Shown here one piece after another: positions 5,911 through 12,598 of a DNA stretch of 18,481 bases. The DNA is from Deltaproteobacteria bacterium. Lineage in GTDB: Bacteria; Myxococcota_A; UBA9042; DTJE01. The first letter of the stretch is position 1, and every line of letters begins with the position of its first letter. The notes under the pieces are model-generated. The model was given only the letters and a program-made list of their open reading frames with translations, searched no databases and was not told the DNA's origin. The stretch covers positions 1 through 18,481 of the forward strand of contig JADHTP010000030.1 of NCBI GenBank assembly GCA_016784945.1, read 5' to 3'. Made by a program: the position numbers and the translations under genes.

Positions 5911-8097
5911 CTACTTGTCCACCAGGTGCACGCTGGCAACGGGCTGGTCGAGGTTCTTCAGGTTGGAGACCTGGATCTTGTCCATGGCCACGGAATAGAC
6001 CCAGTCTTCCTGGTCGTCGGACATGAACACACTGCGCTTCACGTGGGAATTGGACTGTGTCCACCAGTTGCCGCAGGCGTTGGTGTCGTCGGACGGCGGG
6101 GCATGGGGGATCCCGCCCTGCAGCTCGAAGCCGTTGGCGGCCGTGGCCTTGTAGACCAGGAGACCGGTGAAGGTCATGGACGTGCCGTAGCTGCCGCCGC
6201 CGGAACCACCCTCGCAGATCACGATGGGAACGGCCAGGAGTTCCCGCGCACGGAAATAGTTGAAGGCCAGGTGGTCCGTGGCCGCGTCCGATGTGCTGCC
6301 CCGGGTTCCGATGACCTCCTTGTGGATCAGCTTCGGGTCCTCCATCACGCTCACGTCGAAGATCTGCAACTGGATGCCCGTGAACCACGCGAAGGAGCCC
6401 TGGTCGTCGGCCTCGTAGCCGATGGCCAGAAGGTGCGTGTCATCAAGGATGTGCATGTAGGTCGAGTATCCGGGGATCTTCAGTTCGCCCTTGATCTGGG
6501 GGTGATAGGGGTCCGACAGGTCGATGACGAACAGGGGGTCGGTCTTCTTGAAGGTCACGATGAAACCCACGTCCCCGTTGAACCTGGCGGACCGGATGTC
6601 CTCGGTGGGGGCGATGTGGTCGGCCATGCCAGTGACCACCATTTCGCCCTGGGACTCCTTCATGATGGCCAGGGTGCTGTACACGTCGGGACTGGGCACG
6701 CGGCCGTTGGTGGTGGCCATGCGGAGGAAGCCGTCCTGTTCGTCCATGGAAAACTGGTTGAGAACCCGACCCTTGACCGCGCCGCTGGCCCGGTATTCGG
6801 TGTCGATGCTGTCCTTTTCCAGGCTGAACTTGTGGACCGTGGTGGCCTCGTCGATCTTTTCGGATTCGGGGAAGTACCACGAGTCCATCTGGTAGGCGTA
6901 GTGGCGTTCGGCGATGTAGAGGCCGTCGTGGGAGGCGTACACGGCGCCGGGCCGTCCCACCACGGTGCTCACGCCGATGGCGTCCTGTTCGTCCATTTCG
7001 AAGGACACCAGTGACAGGAAGTTGCCGCCGTCGCCGGCCTGGGACAGGTAGAAGCCCTCGCAGTCACCCAGCAGGCCCTCGTCGTAATACACTTTGTCGC
7101 CCACGTAGCGCTTGTCCTGGATCCCGGGGAGGAACTCGGTGATGGAGGCCTCCTGGATCTTGACGGCGTTGTCGGCCTTCATCTGGTCGAACATGGCCAG
7201 GACCTGCTCTTCGGAGTAGAGGAAGGTGTCCATGTCCCAGCACCAGTCCCAGTAATCCTGGAATTCTTCGGGCCAGTACTGCAACCCGGGCACCGACACC
7301 TCGGGGAAGACGACCACGGTGTGGACGATGTCGTTGATGCGGCGGGAATTGAGGTAGGACCCGCTGAACTCGATTTCGCGGAGCAGTTCGGGCTGTAGAC
7401 GGTCCTCGATGTCCAGCACCGTGACCTTGAGGATCTGGCCGTCACCGGTGAAGTCGCAGTCGTACCCGTAGGTGCAGTCGCCCCCGCCACCCTGGTAGGG
7501 CATTCCCCATCCGCCGTAGTAGCCGTAATAGTCGTAGCTGGGCTGCGGGATGGGACCGAGCGCCGAATAGATCACCGCGCGGTCGCCGTGCACGTACATG
7601 CGCTTGGGCTCGCCCTGGATGTCGAATTCCGCGATCTTCGAGGTGCCCGGAGCCGGCCATGCGTCGATGACCTGGAACCGGCCGTCCGCCACCATGTAGA
7701 TGAACGAGCCGTCGTTCTTGATGAAGTCGGCCTCGTCCACGCCTTCCACCTGGGTGTTGGTCTCGGAGTATTCCTTGGCGCCGCCTTCACCGCCGTTGTA
7801 GGAGGAGGAACCGGGCACGGGACCGCCGCCGCCGTCCATGGCGTACCTCATGCAACCGAACTCCACCATTTCCAGGGCCCATACCAGGGACTGGTCCAGC
7901 TGGGCTTCCATCTGGTCAACGGTTTCCTTCTTAAGCAATTCGAGCACTTCGTCGCAGTCGTTGGCGGTCTTCAGGGCCGACAGGCTCTTGGAAACGGGGG
8001 GCGTGGGCGGGTCTTCATAGCTTCCGATGCTGTCGCATCCCGCCAGGAAGCCGGTCATCACCAGGGCGGCGACCGTACCGCAATACCAACGTTTCAT
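5911..8097 (-). CDS. Beta-propeller domain lipoprotein
   Basis: This 728-residue exported lipoprotein has a type II signal peptide with lipobox LAGC (acylated Cys21), then a low-complexity Gly/Ser linker (about 88-107). The segment TNTQVEGVDEADFIKNDG (113-130) is the hallmark of the secreted beta-propeller family distantly related to WD40 (Pfam Beta_propel). The rest to the C-terminus carries repeated strand-turn units typical of it, such as FDVSVMEDPKLIHKEVIGTRGSTSDAATDH. The molecular function of this family is not established. An envelope-anchored binding or scaffold role is likely. The ATG at 8097 is preceded by GAGGAGG seven bases away, which rules out longer in-frame starts. The gene is monocistronic. 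Confidence 0.88.
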   Translation of the reverse strand: MKRWYCGTVAALVMTGFLAGCDSIGSYEDPPTPPVSKSLSALKTANDCDEVLELLKKETVDQMEAQLDQSLVWALEMVEFGCMRYAMDGGGGPVPGSSSYNGGEGGAKEYSETNTQVEGVDEADFIKNDGSFIYMVADGRFQVIDAWPAPGTSKIAEFDIQGEPKRMYVHGDRAVIYSALGPIPQPSYDYYGYYGGWGMPYQGGGGDCTYGYDCDFTGDGQILKVTVLDIEDRLQPELLREIEFSGSYLNSRRINDIVHTVVVFPEVSVPGLQYWPEEFQDYWDWCWDMDTFLYSEEQVLAMFDQMKADNAVKIQEASITEFLPGIQDKRYVGDKVYYDEGLLGDCEGFYLSQAGDGGNFLSLVSFEMDEQDAIGVSTVVGRPGAVYASHDGLYIAERHYAYQMDSWYFPESEKIDEATTVHKFSLEKDSIDTEYRASGAVKGRVLNQFSMDEQDGFLRMATTNGRVPSPDVYSTLAIMKESQGEMVVTGMADHIAPTEDIRSARFNGDVGFIVTFKKTDPLFVIDLSDPYHPQIKGELKIPGYSTYMHILDDTHLLAIGYEADDQGSFAWFTGIQLQIFDVSVMEDPKLIHKEVIGTRGSTSDAATDHLAFNYFRARELLAVPIVICEGGSGGGSYGTSMTFTGLLVYKATAANGFELQGGIPHAPPSDDTNACGNWWTQSNSHVKRSVFMSDDQEDWVYSVAMDKIQVSNLKNLDQPVASVHLVDK

Positions 8098-8384
8098 GTC
8101 AATCCTCCTCAACTGAGTCTCTCTCAGAAATCCCAACCAAACAATCCATGCACTGTGAGGTAGAAAGCAATGGCCGTGCCACGTGTGGAGTGTAGTGATA
8201 ACAAGGGTTTGGAACGAAAGGGGGTGACTGCCCCAGGTTTTACACGACAACGATGTCGTGGTGCATGACTCATGCTCGGACAATGATGTCAGGGATTGTC
8301 GGCAGGGCCTGGAACGGACCGGGACACAGGCGATCGACGATCAACGATCGACGAGCCCCCGGTTCCTGCGCTATCATCCGGCTC
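8098..8384. other. Divergent intergenic region with heptamer array
   Basis: This gap separates the divergent beta-propeller and pduS genes and should hold both promoters. Visible features are a small hairpin CTGAG-TCTCT-CTCAG (8112-8126) in the beta-propeller leader and the heptamers CGATCGA, CGATCAA and CGATCGA (8331-8351), about 33 bp upstream of the pduS start. I found no convincing sigma-70 or sigma-54 promoter. I also saw no cobalamin riboswitch, although one could be expected upstream of a B12-related gene. Confidence 0.6.
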
Positions 8385-9710
8385 GTGACACTCGACGAAC
8401 AGATCCGGGATGCAGGGGTAGTGGGCGCCGGGGGCGCGGGATTCCCCACCCACGTGAAGGCGGCCGGGCGCGCGGAAGTGGTGATCGCCAACGGGGCCGA
8501 GTGCGAGCCCGTGCTCCTTACGGACCAGTGGGTCATGGCCAACCATCCGGCCCAGATCGTGGAGGCCCTGCGGGCCGAGGCGTCGGCCACGGGCGCCGGG
8601 CGCCTGGTCATTGCCGTGAAGGCGAAATACGGCGAGGTCATCAGGCGGTTCAAACCTTTCCTGGGAGGGACACCGCCGGTGGAGCTTTTCGAGCTGGACG
8701 ACACCTATCCTTCCGGTGACGAGCACGTGATGGTGCACGAGGTCACGGGGCGGGTGGTGCCCGAGGGTGGACTTCCCCTGGACGTGGGTGCCCTGGTTCA
8801 GAACGTGGCCACCCTGGTGAACATCCGGCGGGCCATGGCGGGCCATCCCGTGATCCACAAGCACGTGACCGTGGCCGGCGAGGTCCGGCGCCCCGGCGTG
8901 TACATCGTCCCCGTGGGCACCCGGGCCTCGGAGGTGATCGCCGCGGCAGGCGGCGCCGTTCTGGATGACTACCGGGTCATCGACGGGGGACCCATGATGG
9001 GACGGGTCCTGGACGACCTGGACAGCCCCGTGACCAAGGTGACCTCGGGGCTGCTGGTGCTGCCACCCGACAGTCCGGCCGTGGGTCTCCATGATGCCGG
9101 GAGGAACGTGCAGCTCCGACGGGCCATGGCCGTGTGCTGCCAGTGTCGCATGTGCACGGACCTGTGCCCCCGCTATCTCCTGGGTCATCGGATCGAGCCG
9201 CACAAGGCCATGCGGGCCCTCCACAACGGGGATCTGCGTTCCCGGGAAATCGAGGCCATGGCCTTCCTGTGCTGCCAGTGCGAGGTGTGCTCGGCCTATG
9301 CCTGCCCGCTTGGTCTGTCCCCTTGCGAGGTGTTTGCCGAGTTCAAGGGACGAAACGCCGCCGAAGGCGTGAAGAATCCCTACCGGGATCGACCCACCGA
9401 TTCCCGTGAGGCCTACCGGTGGTCCCGGGTCCCAAAGGGTCGTCTCACACAGCGACTGGACCTGGAGGCCTACGTGGGCCCGCCCGTGGGTGTTCCCGAG
9501 GACATCCCCGAACCCTGGGAAGTGGTGATCCCCCTGATGCAGCACCTGGGTGCGCCCGCCCTGCCGCAGGTGCGGCCGGGAGACTGGGTCCGTGCCGGTG
9601 ATTGCATCGGGGACATCCCGCAAGGGAGCCTTGGCGCCCGTGTCCACGCTTCCATCGACGGCGCGGTCAAGGCCGTGAGCCGGGACCACGTCCGCATCGC
9701 GAGGAGTTGA
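8385..9710 (+). CDS. pduS: PduS-like cobalamin reductase / RnfC-type flavo-Fe-S protein
   Basis: PduS is a flavoprotein with two [4Fe-4S] clusters that reduces corrinoid cofactor inside bacterial microcompartments. It is related to complex I 51-kDa subunit and RnfC. Here GAGGAGFPTHVK (14-25) and the NGAECEP block form the nucleotide/flavin region, and an SLBB-like segment lies near 155-205. Cluster 1 ligands are C251, C254, C257 and C261. Cluster 2 ligands are C296, C299, C302 and C307. A barrel-sandwich domain closes the protein (about 385-441). At 441 residues it is near normal PduS length. The GTG start gives the family N-terminus VTLDEQIRDAGVVGAGGAGF, but no Shine-Dalgarno is visible and upstream sequence is open in frame, so the start is provisional. 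It is followed two bases later by pduT. Confidence 0.88.
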   Translation: MTLDEQIRDAGVVGAGGAGFPTHVKAAGRAEVVIANGAECEPVLLTDQWVMANHPAQIVEALRAEASATGAGRLVIAVKAKYGEVIRRFKPFLGGTPPVELFELDDTYPSGDEHVMVHEVTGRVVPEGGLPLDVGALVQNVATLVNIRRAMAGHPVIHKHVTVAGEVRRPGVYIVPVGTRASEVIAAAGGAVLDDYRVIDGGPMMGRVLDDLDSPVTKVTSGLLVLPPDSPAVGLHDAGRNVQLRRAMAVCCQCRMCTDLCPRYLLGHRIEPHKAMRALHNGDLRSREIEAMAFLCCQCEVCSAYACPLGLSPCEVFAEFKGRNAAEGVKNPYRDRPTDSREAYRWSRVPKGRLTQRLDLEAYVGPPVGVPEDIPEPWEVVIPLMQHLGAPALPQVRPGDWVRAGDCIGDIPQGSLGARVHASIDGAVKAVSRDHVRIARS

Positions 9711-9712
9711 CC

Positions 9713-10264
9713 ATGTCCCACAAGCCGGCCATCGGCCTCCTGGAACTGACGAGCATTGCCCGCGGTATCGTGGCATGCGATGCCATGGCCAAGCGCGCCG
9801 ATGTGGAGGTGACCCGTTCCCACACCATCTGTCCCGGCAAGTACATCGTCCTGATCAGTGGGGACGAGCAGTCCGTCAGGGAGTCCATGACCGAAGGCGT
9901 GGAAGTGGCGGGGGGCTACATGGTGGATCGCCTGGTGATCCCGAATCTCCACGAACAGGTCATACCCGCCCTGATCATGGCCCGCTCCGTGTCCAGCCTG
10001 GAGGCGGTGGGCGCCATAGAGACCTTCTCGGTGGCCACCACCATCGTGGCGGCCGACGCGGCCTGCAAGGCGGCCGAGATCGATCTCATCGAGATTCGGT
10101 TGGGGACGGGCCTGGGTGGCAAGGCCTACGTGACCCTGACGGGGGAGTTGCACATGGTGGAAGCGGCCGTGAAGGGGGGCGTGGACGCCATCGACTCGGG
10201 TTTCCTGCTGCGTTCCGATGTCATCCCGGCGCCTCACGCGGACCTCGCCAAGGCGCTCCTCTAG
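9713..10264 (+). CDS. pduT: PduT-like tandem BMC-domain Fe-S shell protein
   Basis: This is a trimeric microcompartment shell protein with two BMC domains per chain (about residues 5-85, GLLELTSIARGIVACDAM, and 97-180, AVGAIETFSVATTIVAADAA). PduT carries a [4Fe-4S] cluster in the trimer pore held by one Cys per chain. The equivalent here is Cys40 in the conserved TICPGKY. At 183 residues it matches PduT length, and the C-terminal RSDVIPAPHADL also fits. The ribosome-binding site GAGGAG lies inside the end of pduS, and the two genes are two bases apart, so they are surely co-transcribed and probably coupled. The known PduS-PduT partnership supports electron transfer through the shell. No hexameric or pentameric shell gene or cargo enzyme is in the window. 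Confidence 0.93.
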   Translation: MSHKPAIGLLELTSIARGIVACDAMAKRADVEVTRSHTICPGKYIVLISGDEQSVRESMTEGVEVAGGYMVDRLVIPNLHEQVIPALIMARSVSSLEAVGAIETFSVATTIVAADAACKAAEIDLIEIRLGTGLGGKAYVTLTGELHMVEAAVKGGVDAIDSGFLLRSDVIPAPHADLAKALL

Positions 10265-10265
10265 C

Positions 10266-10279
10266 CCGTCTACCGTCTA
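10266..10279. repeat. Heptamer pair at pduT 3' end
   Basis: Two exact CCGTCTA units start one base after the pduT stop codon, followed by a degenerate CCATCCC. This is the short member of the period-7 family, related by reverse complement to the GTAGACG units at 202. Confidence 0.6.
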
Positions 10280-10293
10280 CCATCCCACAGTAG

Positions 10294-10350
10294 GGCCGCT
10301 TCTCCAGAAGCGGCCGTCGGGGTTATGCGGCCGGACGTGGACGTCCGGCC
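10294..10350. repeat. Double palindrome (REP-like) between convergent genes
   Basis: There are two perfect hairpins 13 bp apart. The first pairs GGCCGCTTCT (10294-10303) with AGAAGCGGCC (10306-10315). The second pairs GGCCGGACGT (10329-10338) with ACGTCCGGCC (10341-10350). Each has 10-bp arms around only two bases. They lie between the 3' ends of pduT and the minus-strand amidase. This fits either a bidirectional transcription stop without a U-tract or a REP/REPIN-type dispersed palindrome. Confidence 0.75.
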
Positions 10351-10386
10351 CTGCAGTGGAACGTCTCCGCGCGGGGAATTCGCTCA

Positions 10387-10407
10387 CGATCAACGATTAA
10401 CGACCAA
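10387..10407. repeat. Heptamer array overlapping the amidase stop
   Basis: CGATCAA, CGATTAA and CGACCAA form three period-7 units. The TAA stop of the minus-strand amidase gene (10397-10399) is inside the array, as seen for argR, so the repeat has replaced or supplied the gene end. Confidence 0.7.
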
Positions 10408-11791
10408 CGTCCCCATGCCGCCGCGCCGCGCCCACCACGGCCTCTGCCCAGGCATTCTCACCCAGTGCGTGGACGTGAACCCAGGTGGCGAACACGTTGT
10501 TGTGGACGATTCCGCAACGTCCGTCGCCACATCCGTGACCGCGTTCGACCCGCAGGGCCAGCCGCAGGTCCGGGTCGGCGGCCTTGATGGAAGAGTAGTG
10601 GAACTCGTGACCGCGCAGTCGGGTCCCCGGGGTATAGAACGGATTGTCTCCGTCGGTCGCCACCACGGCGTAACCGTGACCCCTGGGCCGCTGGAACACC
10701 TCCGTGTCCACGGGGAGCACGCCGGACATGGGGAAGGTTTCGCCCCGCCAGGTGATGGAACGGGACAGCACCATGAGTCCGCCGCACTCGGCGTAGACGG
10801 GCAGGCCCGCGTCGGTTGCCGACTTCAGGGACGCCATCATGGACCGGTTCCCGGCGAGTTCCCGGGCGTGTGTTTCCGGGAATCCTCCGCCCAGGTAGAG
10901 GGCGTCGAGGTCCGGCAGTCCGGGGTCGGACAGGGGGGACAGGAAGACCAGTTCGGCCCCCAGGGCCTCCAGGGCTTCCAGGTTTTCGGGGTAATAGAAC
11001 GAAAACGCCGGATCCCTGAAGATCCCGATGCGGACCGCGGGTCCCTTGGGTGGCGCCGGTCCGTCCGGCACCGTGGGCGACACGGGAGGTTCCACCGCGC
11101 GGGCCAGGTCCAGTATGGCCGCCATGTCCAGATGACCGGCCACTTCTTCCAGGACCATTTCAACCCGTTCCAGGTTGCTGCGTTCGTGGAGAGGTACCAG
11201 GCCCAGGTGTCGTTCGGGCAACTGCCCGCCCCCCTTCAGGCGGGGCACGGCCCCCATGACGGGAACGCCCGTGCGGTTCTCGATGGCCTCCCGTATCACG
11301 GCTTCGTGACGGGCTCCCGACACCCGGTTCAGCACCACGCCACCCAGGCGGACCGCGGGGTCCATGGTGGTGAAGCCGAGGACCGTGGCGGCGGTGGAGG
11401 CCGTCACCTTGGTCACGGGCAGCACCAGGACCACGGGCGCGTCGATGAGCCTGGCCAGTGACGCCGTGCTGTGGGTGCCCGCGGCGTCCATGCCGTCGAA
11501 CAGGCCCCGGTTCCCCTCCACCAGGTTCAGTCCCTCACCCACGGCGTGACGCGCAAAGGAATCCCTTACGGCGTCGTCGCCCATGAGCCAGGTGTCCAGG
11601 TTCCTCGTGGTGGAAGCCGCTGCCCACTGGAGCCAGGCCGCGTCGATATAGTCGGGCCCTTTCTTGAACGCGACAGTGGTCAGTCCCGACAGGCGGGCGG
11701 CCCGGGCCACCGCCAGTGTCACCAGTGTCTTCCCCGAGTCGCCGCCGGTCCCGGCGAACACGATCCTCGGTGCCTTTCCTGAGCCTTCCAT
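10397..11791 (-). CDS. CbiA/CobB/DsrN-family glutamine-dependent amidase
   Basis: Family members use ATP and glutamine to amidate tetrapyrrole carboxylates. CobB/CbiA makes cobyrinic acid a,c-diamide, and DsrN amidates the siroheme of dissimilatory sulfite reductase. The 464 residues contain the P-loop-like GTGGDSGKT (14-22), VEGNRGLFDG (91-100), and the class I amidotransferase half with YLGGGFPE (299-306), the nucleophile Cys336 in AECGGLM, and a terminal HVH block (439-441). Length is normal. The start ATG 11791 is chosen by homology. It has no Shine-Dalgarno, and the upstream in-frame codons are heptamer repeats. It lies downstream of dsrC on the same strand, which makes a DsrN role plausible, while the nearby pduS would fit B12 synthesis. 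Substrate is unresolved. Confidence 0.88.
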   Translation of the reverse strand: MEGSGKAPRIVFAGTGGDSGKTLVTLAVARAARLSGLTTVAFKKGPDYIDAAWLQWAAASTTRNLDTWLMGDDAVRDSFARHAVGEGLNLVEGNRGLFDGMDAAGTHSTASLARLIDAPVVLVLPVTKVTASTAATVLGFTTMDPAVRLGGVVLNRVSGARHEAVIREAIENRTGVPVMGAVPRLKGGGQLPERHLGLVPLHERSNLERVEMVLEEVAGHLDMAAILDLARAVEPPVSPTVPDGPAPPKGPAVRIGIFRDPAFSFYYPENLEALEALGAELVFLSPLSDPGLPDLDALYLGGGFPETHARELAGNRSMMASLKSATDAGLPVYAECGGLMVLSRSITWRGETFPMSGVLPVDTEVFQRPRGHGYAVVATDGDNPFYTPGTRLRGHEFHYSSIKAADPDLRLALRVERGHGCGDGRCGIVHNNVFATWVHVHALGENAWAEAVVGAARRHGDVGR

Positions 11792-11797
11792 AGGGAC

Positions 11798-11832
11798 CAA
11801 TAGTCGATAGTCGATAGTCAATAGTCAATAGG
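11798..11832. repeat. Heptamer array upstream of the amidase
   Basis: Five consecutive 7-mers, CAATAGT, CGATAGT, CGATAGT, CAATAGT and CAATAGG, end only seven bases before the amidase start codon. They occupy the position where a ribosome-binding site would be. This is the longest and cleanest array in the window. Confidence 0.8.
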
Positions 11833-11869
11833 AAACGGTTCAGTGCCTATCGGTTGCCGCCAGGAATTG

Positions 11870-11890
11870 AACGACAAACGTCCAACGACG
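11870..11890. repeat. Degenerate heptamer array
   Basis: Three period-7 units, AACGACA, AACGTCC and AACGACG, lie just outside the left end of the 191-bp inverted-repeat element, in the gap between dsrC and the amidase gene. Confidence 0.6.
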
Positions 11891-11901
11891 ACTGAATAGG
11901 G

Positions 11902-12092
11902 AAGACCGCTTTTTTCTGACGATTCGTCGTGAGGCGGCGGATCACGTGGTGAAGGCGTAGCCGGTGCAGCGCGCACCCCACAGCGAGATCCGAAGGCTTA
12001 CTGGTGGTAAGTCGAGGGGCGAGCGAGGATGTACGCCTTGCATCGCCCGTGAGCCGGCGCCGCAGCAGAAGCGGCAGGAACCAAGCGGTCTT
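11902..12092. other. 191-bp nested inverted-repeat element, candidate structured RNA
   Basis: Perfect 10-bp ends AAGACCGCTT (11902-11911) and AAGCGGTCTT (12083-12092) enclose a series of nested pairings. In order inward these are TTCTG/CAGAA (11914/12066), GCGGCG/CGCCGC (11934/12058), TCACG/CGTGA (11942/12048) and AAGGCGTA/TACGCCTT (11952-11959/12032-12039). Inside the last stem are two hairpins, GGTGC-AGCGC-GCACC (11963-11977) and CTTAC-TGGTG-GTAAG (11997-12011). A further small palindrome GACGA-T-TCGTC lies at 11918-11928. The whole would fold as a branched cloverleaf. A minus-strand reading frame through it looks like no real protein. It could be a non-autonomous mobile element or a structured RNA transcribed with dsrC. 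I cannot assign it to a known RNA family. Confidence 0.6.
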
Positions 12093-12408
12093 AGACGCAA
12101 CCGGTGGGCTTGGGAAGGCCGGCCACCTTGCAGGCGCCCTTCGCAGGTCCACTGGGGAACATCTCGTACACGTACTTCAGGCTGAAGCCGGTCTCTTTGC
12201 AGAGCTTGCGGATCATCGGGGCAATCCCGAATTTCATGTAGTAGTCACGAAGGTAGTGAACCAGCTTCCAGTGATCCTCGGCCAGTACTTCCACGGCCTC
12301 GGTCTTCGCGAGGTCCTTCGCTACTTCTTCGTCCCATACATTGGGATCCTGAATGAAACCATCTTCATCGATCTCGACTTCCTTGCCGCCCAGGGTGACC
12401 ATGGCCAT
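12091..12408 (-). CDS. dsrC: DsrC sulfur carrier (TusE/DsrC family)
   Basis: DsrC is a small cytoplasmic protein that carries sulfur as a trisulfide in dissimilatory sulfite reduction or sulfur oxidation. The 105-residue sequence has the family landmarks GFIQDPNVWDEEVA, EDHWKLVHYLRDYY and GIAPMIRKLCKETG. Its C-terminal arm GACKVAGLPKPTGCV has both redox cysteines, C93 and the penultimate C104, separated by exactly ten residues. Both cysteines distinguish DsrC from TusE, which has only the last. ATG 12408 is chosen because AGAGG lies six bases upstream; a second ATG is at 12402. The TAA stop overlaps the right arm of the inverted-repeat element. dsrAB are not in the window, so the direction of sulfur metabolism is unknown. 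Confidence 0.95.
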   Translation of the reverse strand: MAMVTLGGKEVEIDEDGFIQDPNVWDEEVAKDLAKTEAVEVLAEDHWKLVHYLRDYYMKFGIAPMIRKLCKETGFSLKYVYEMFPSGPAKGACKVAGLPKPTGCV

Positions 12409-12491
12409 GGGAAACCTCTCTGCAGTACAACCGTTGTCAATCAGGGACGCCCGTACCGAATTCAAGGATCGGACGTCACTTACCGGAAGGT

Positions 12492-12520
12492 GATTTAGAC
12501 AACGGGATGGAAGGTGTCAA
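12492..12520 (-). promoter_or_regulatory. Candidate sigma-70 promoter for dsrC
   Basis: On the minus strand a perfect TTGACA (12520-12515) is followed after 17 bp by TAAATC (12497-12492), a weak -10. This would give a leader of roughly 75-80 bases before the dsrC start. The 8-mer GACAACGG (12498-12505) in the spacer has an inverted partner CCGTTGTC at 12431-12438 in the leader, which might be an operator pair. A second TTGACA at 12440-12435 has no good -10. Confidence 0.4.
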
Positions 12521-12547
12521 CCGGCGAACGACCAAATCCTGTCAGAA

Positions 12548-12585
12548 GTCAGAGAACCCGTTTCAAAGAACCTTTGAATGCTGAC
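12548..12585 (-). terminator. Hairpin downstream of the TonB operon
   Basis: The perfect 7-bp stem TTCAAAG (12562-12568) with CTTTGAA (12572-12578) around AAC is enclosed by GTCAG (12548) and CTGAC (12581). It lies 14-50 bp beyond the stop codon of the last gene of the minus-strand operon. No U-tract follows, so intrinsic termination is uncertain. Confidence 0.4.
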
Positions 12586-12598
12586 ATTGGTCAATAGT

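Noticed and set aside
8098..8384. In-frame upstream extensions of both divergent genes (to 8283 on minus, from 8253 on plus)
   Set aside because: The beta-propeller lipoprotein has a strong ribosome-binding site and signal peptide at 8097. The pduS extension runs through heptamer repeats and is absent from the family.
11792..12090. Cobalamin riboswitch upstream of the CbiA-family gene
   Set aside because: The strand was read for the conserved B12-box type core and none was recognised. The folding signal present is a symmetric inverted repeat instead.
11847..12152. Possible small protein of about 101 residues on the minus strand
   Set aside because: It overlaps the end of dsrC in another frame and the whole nested inverted-repeat element. 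Its Arg/Leu-rich sequence is explained by that structure.
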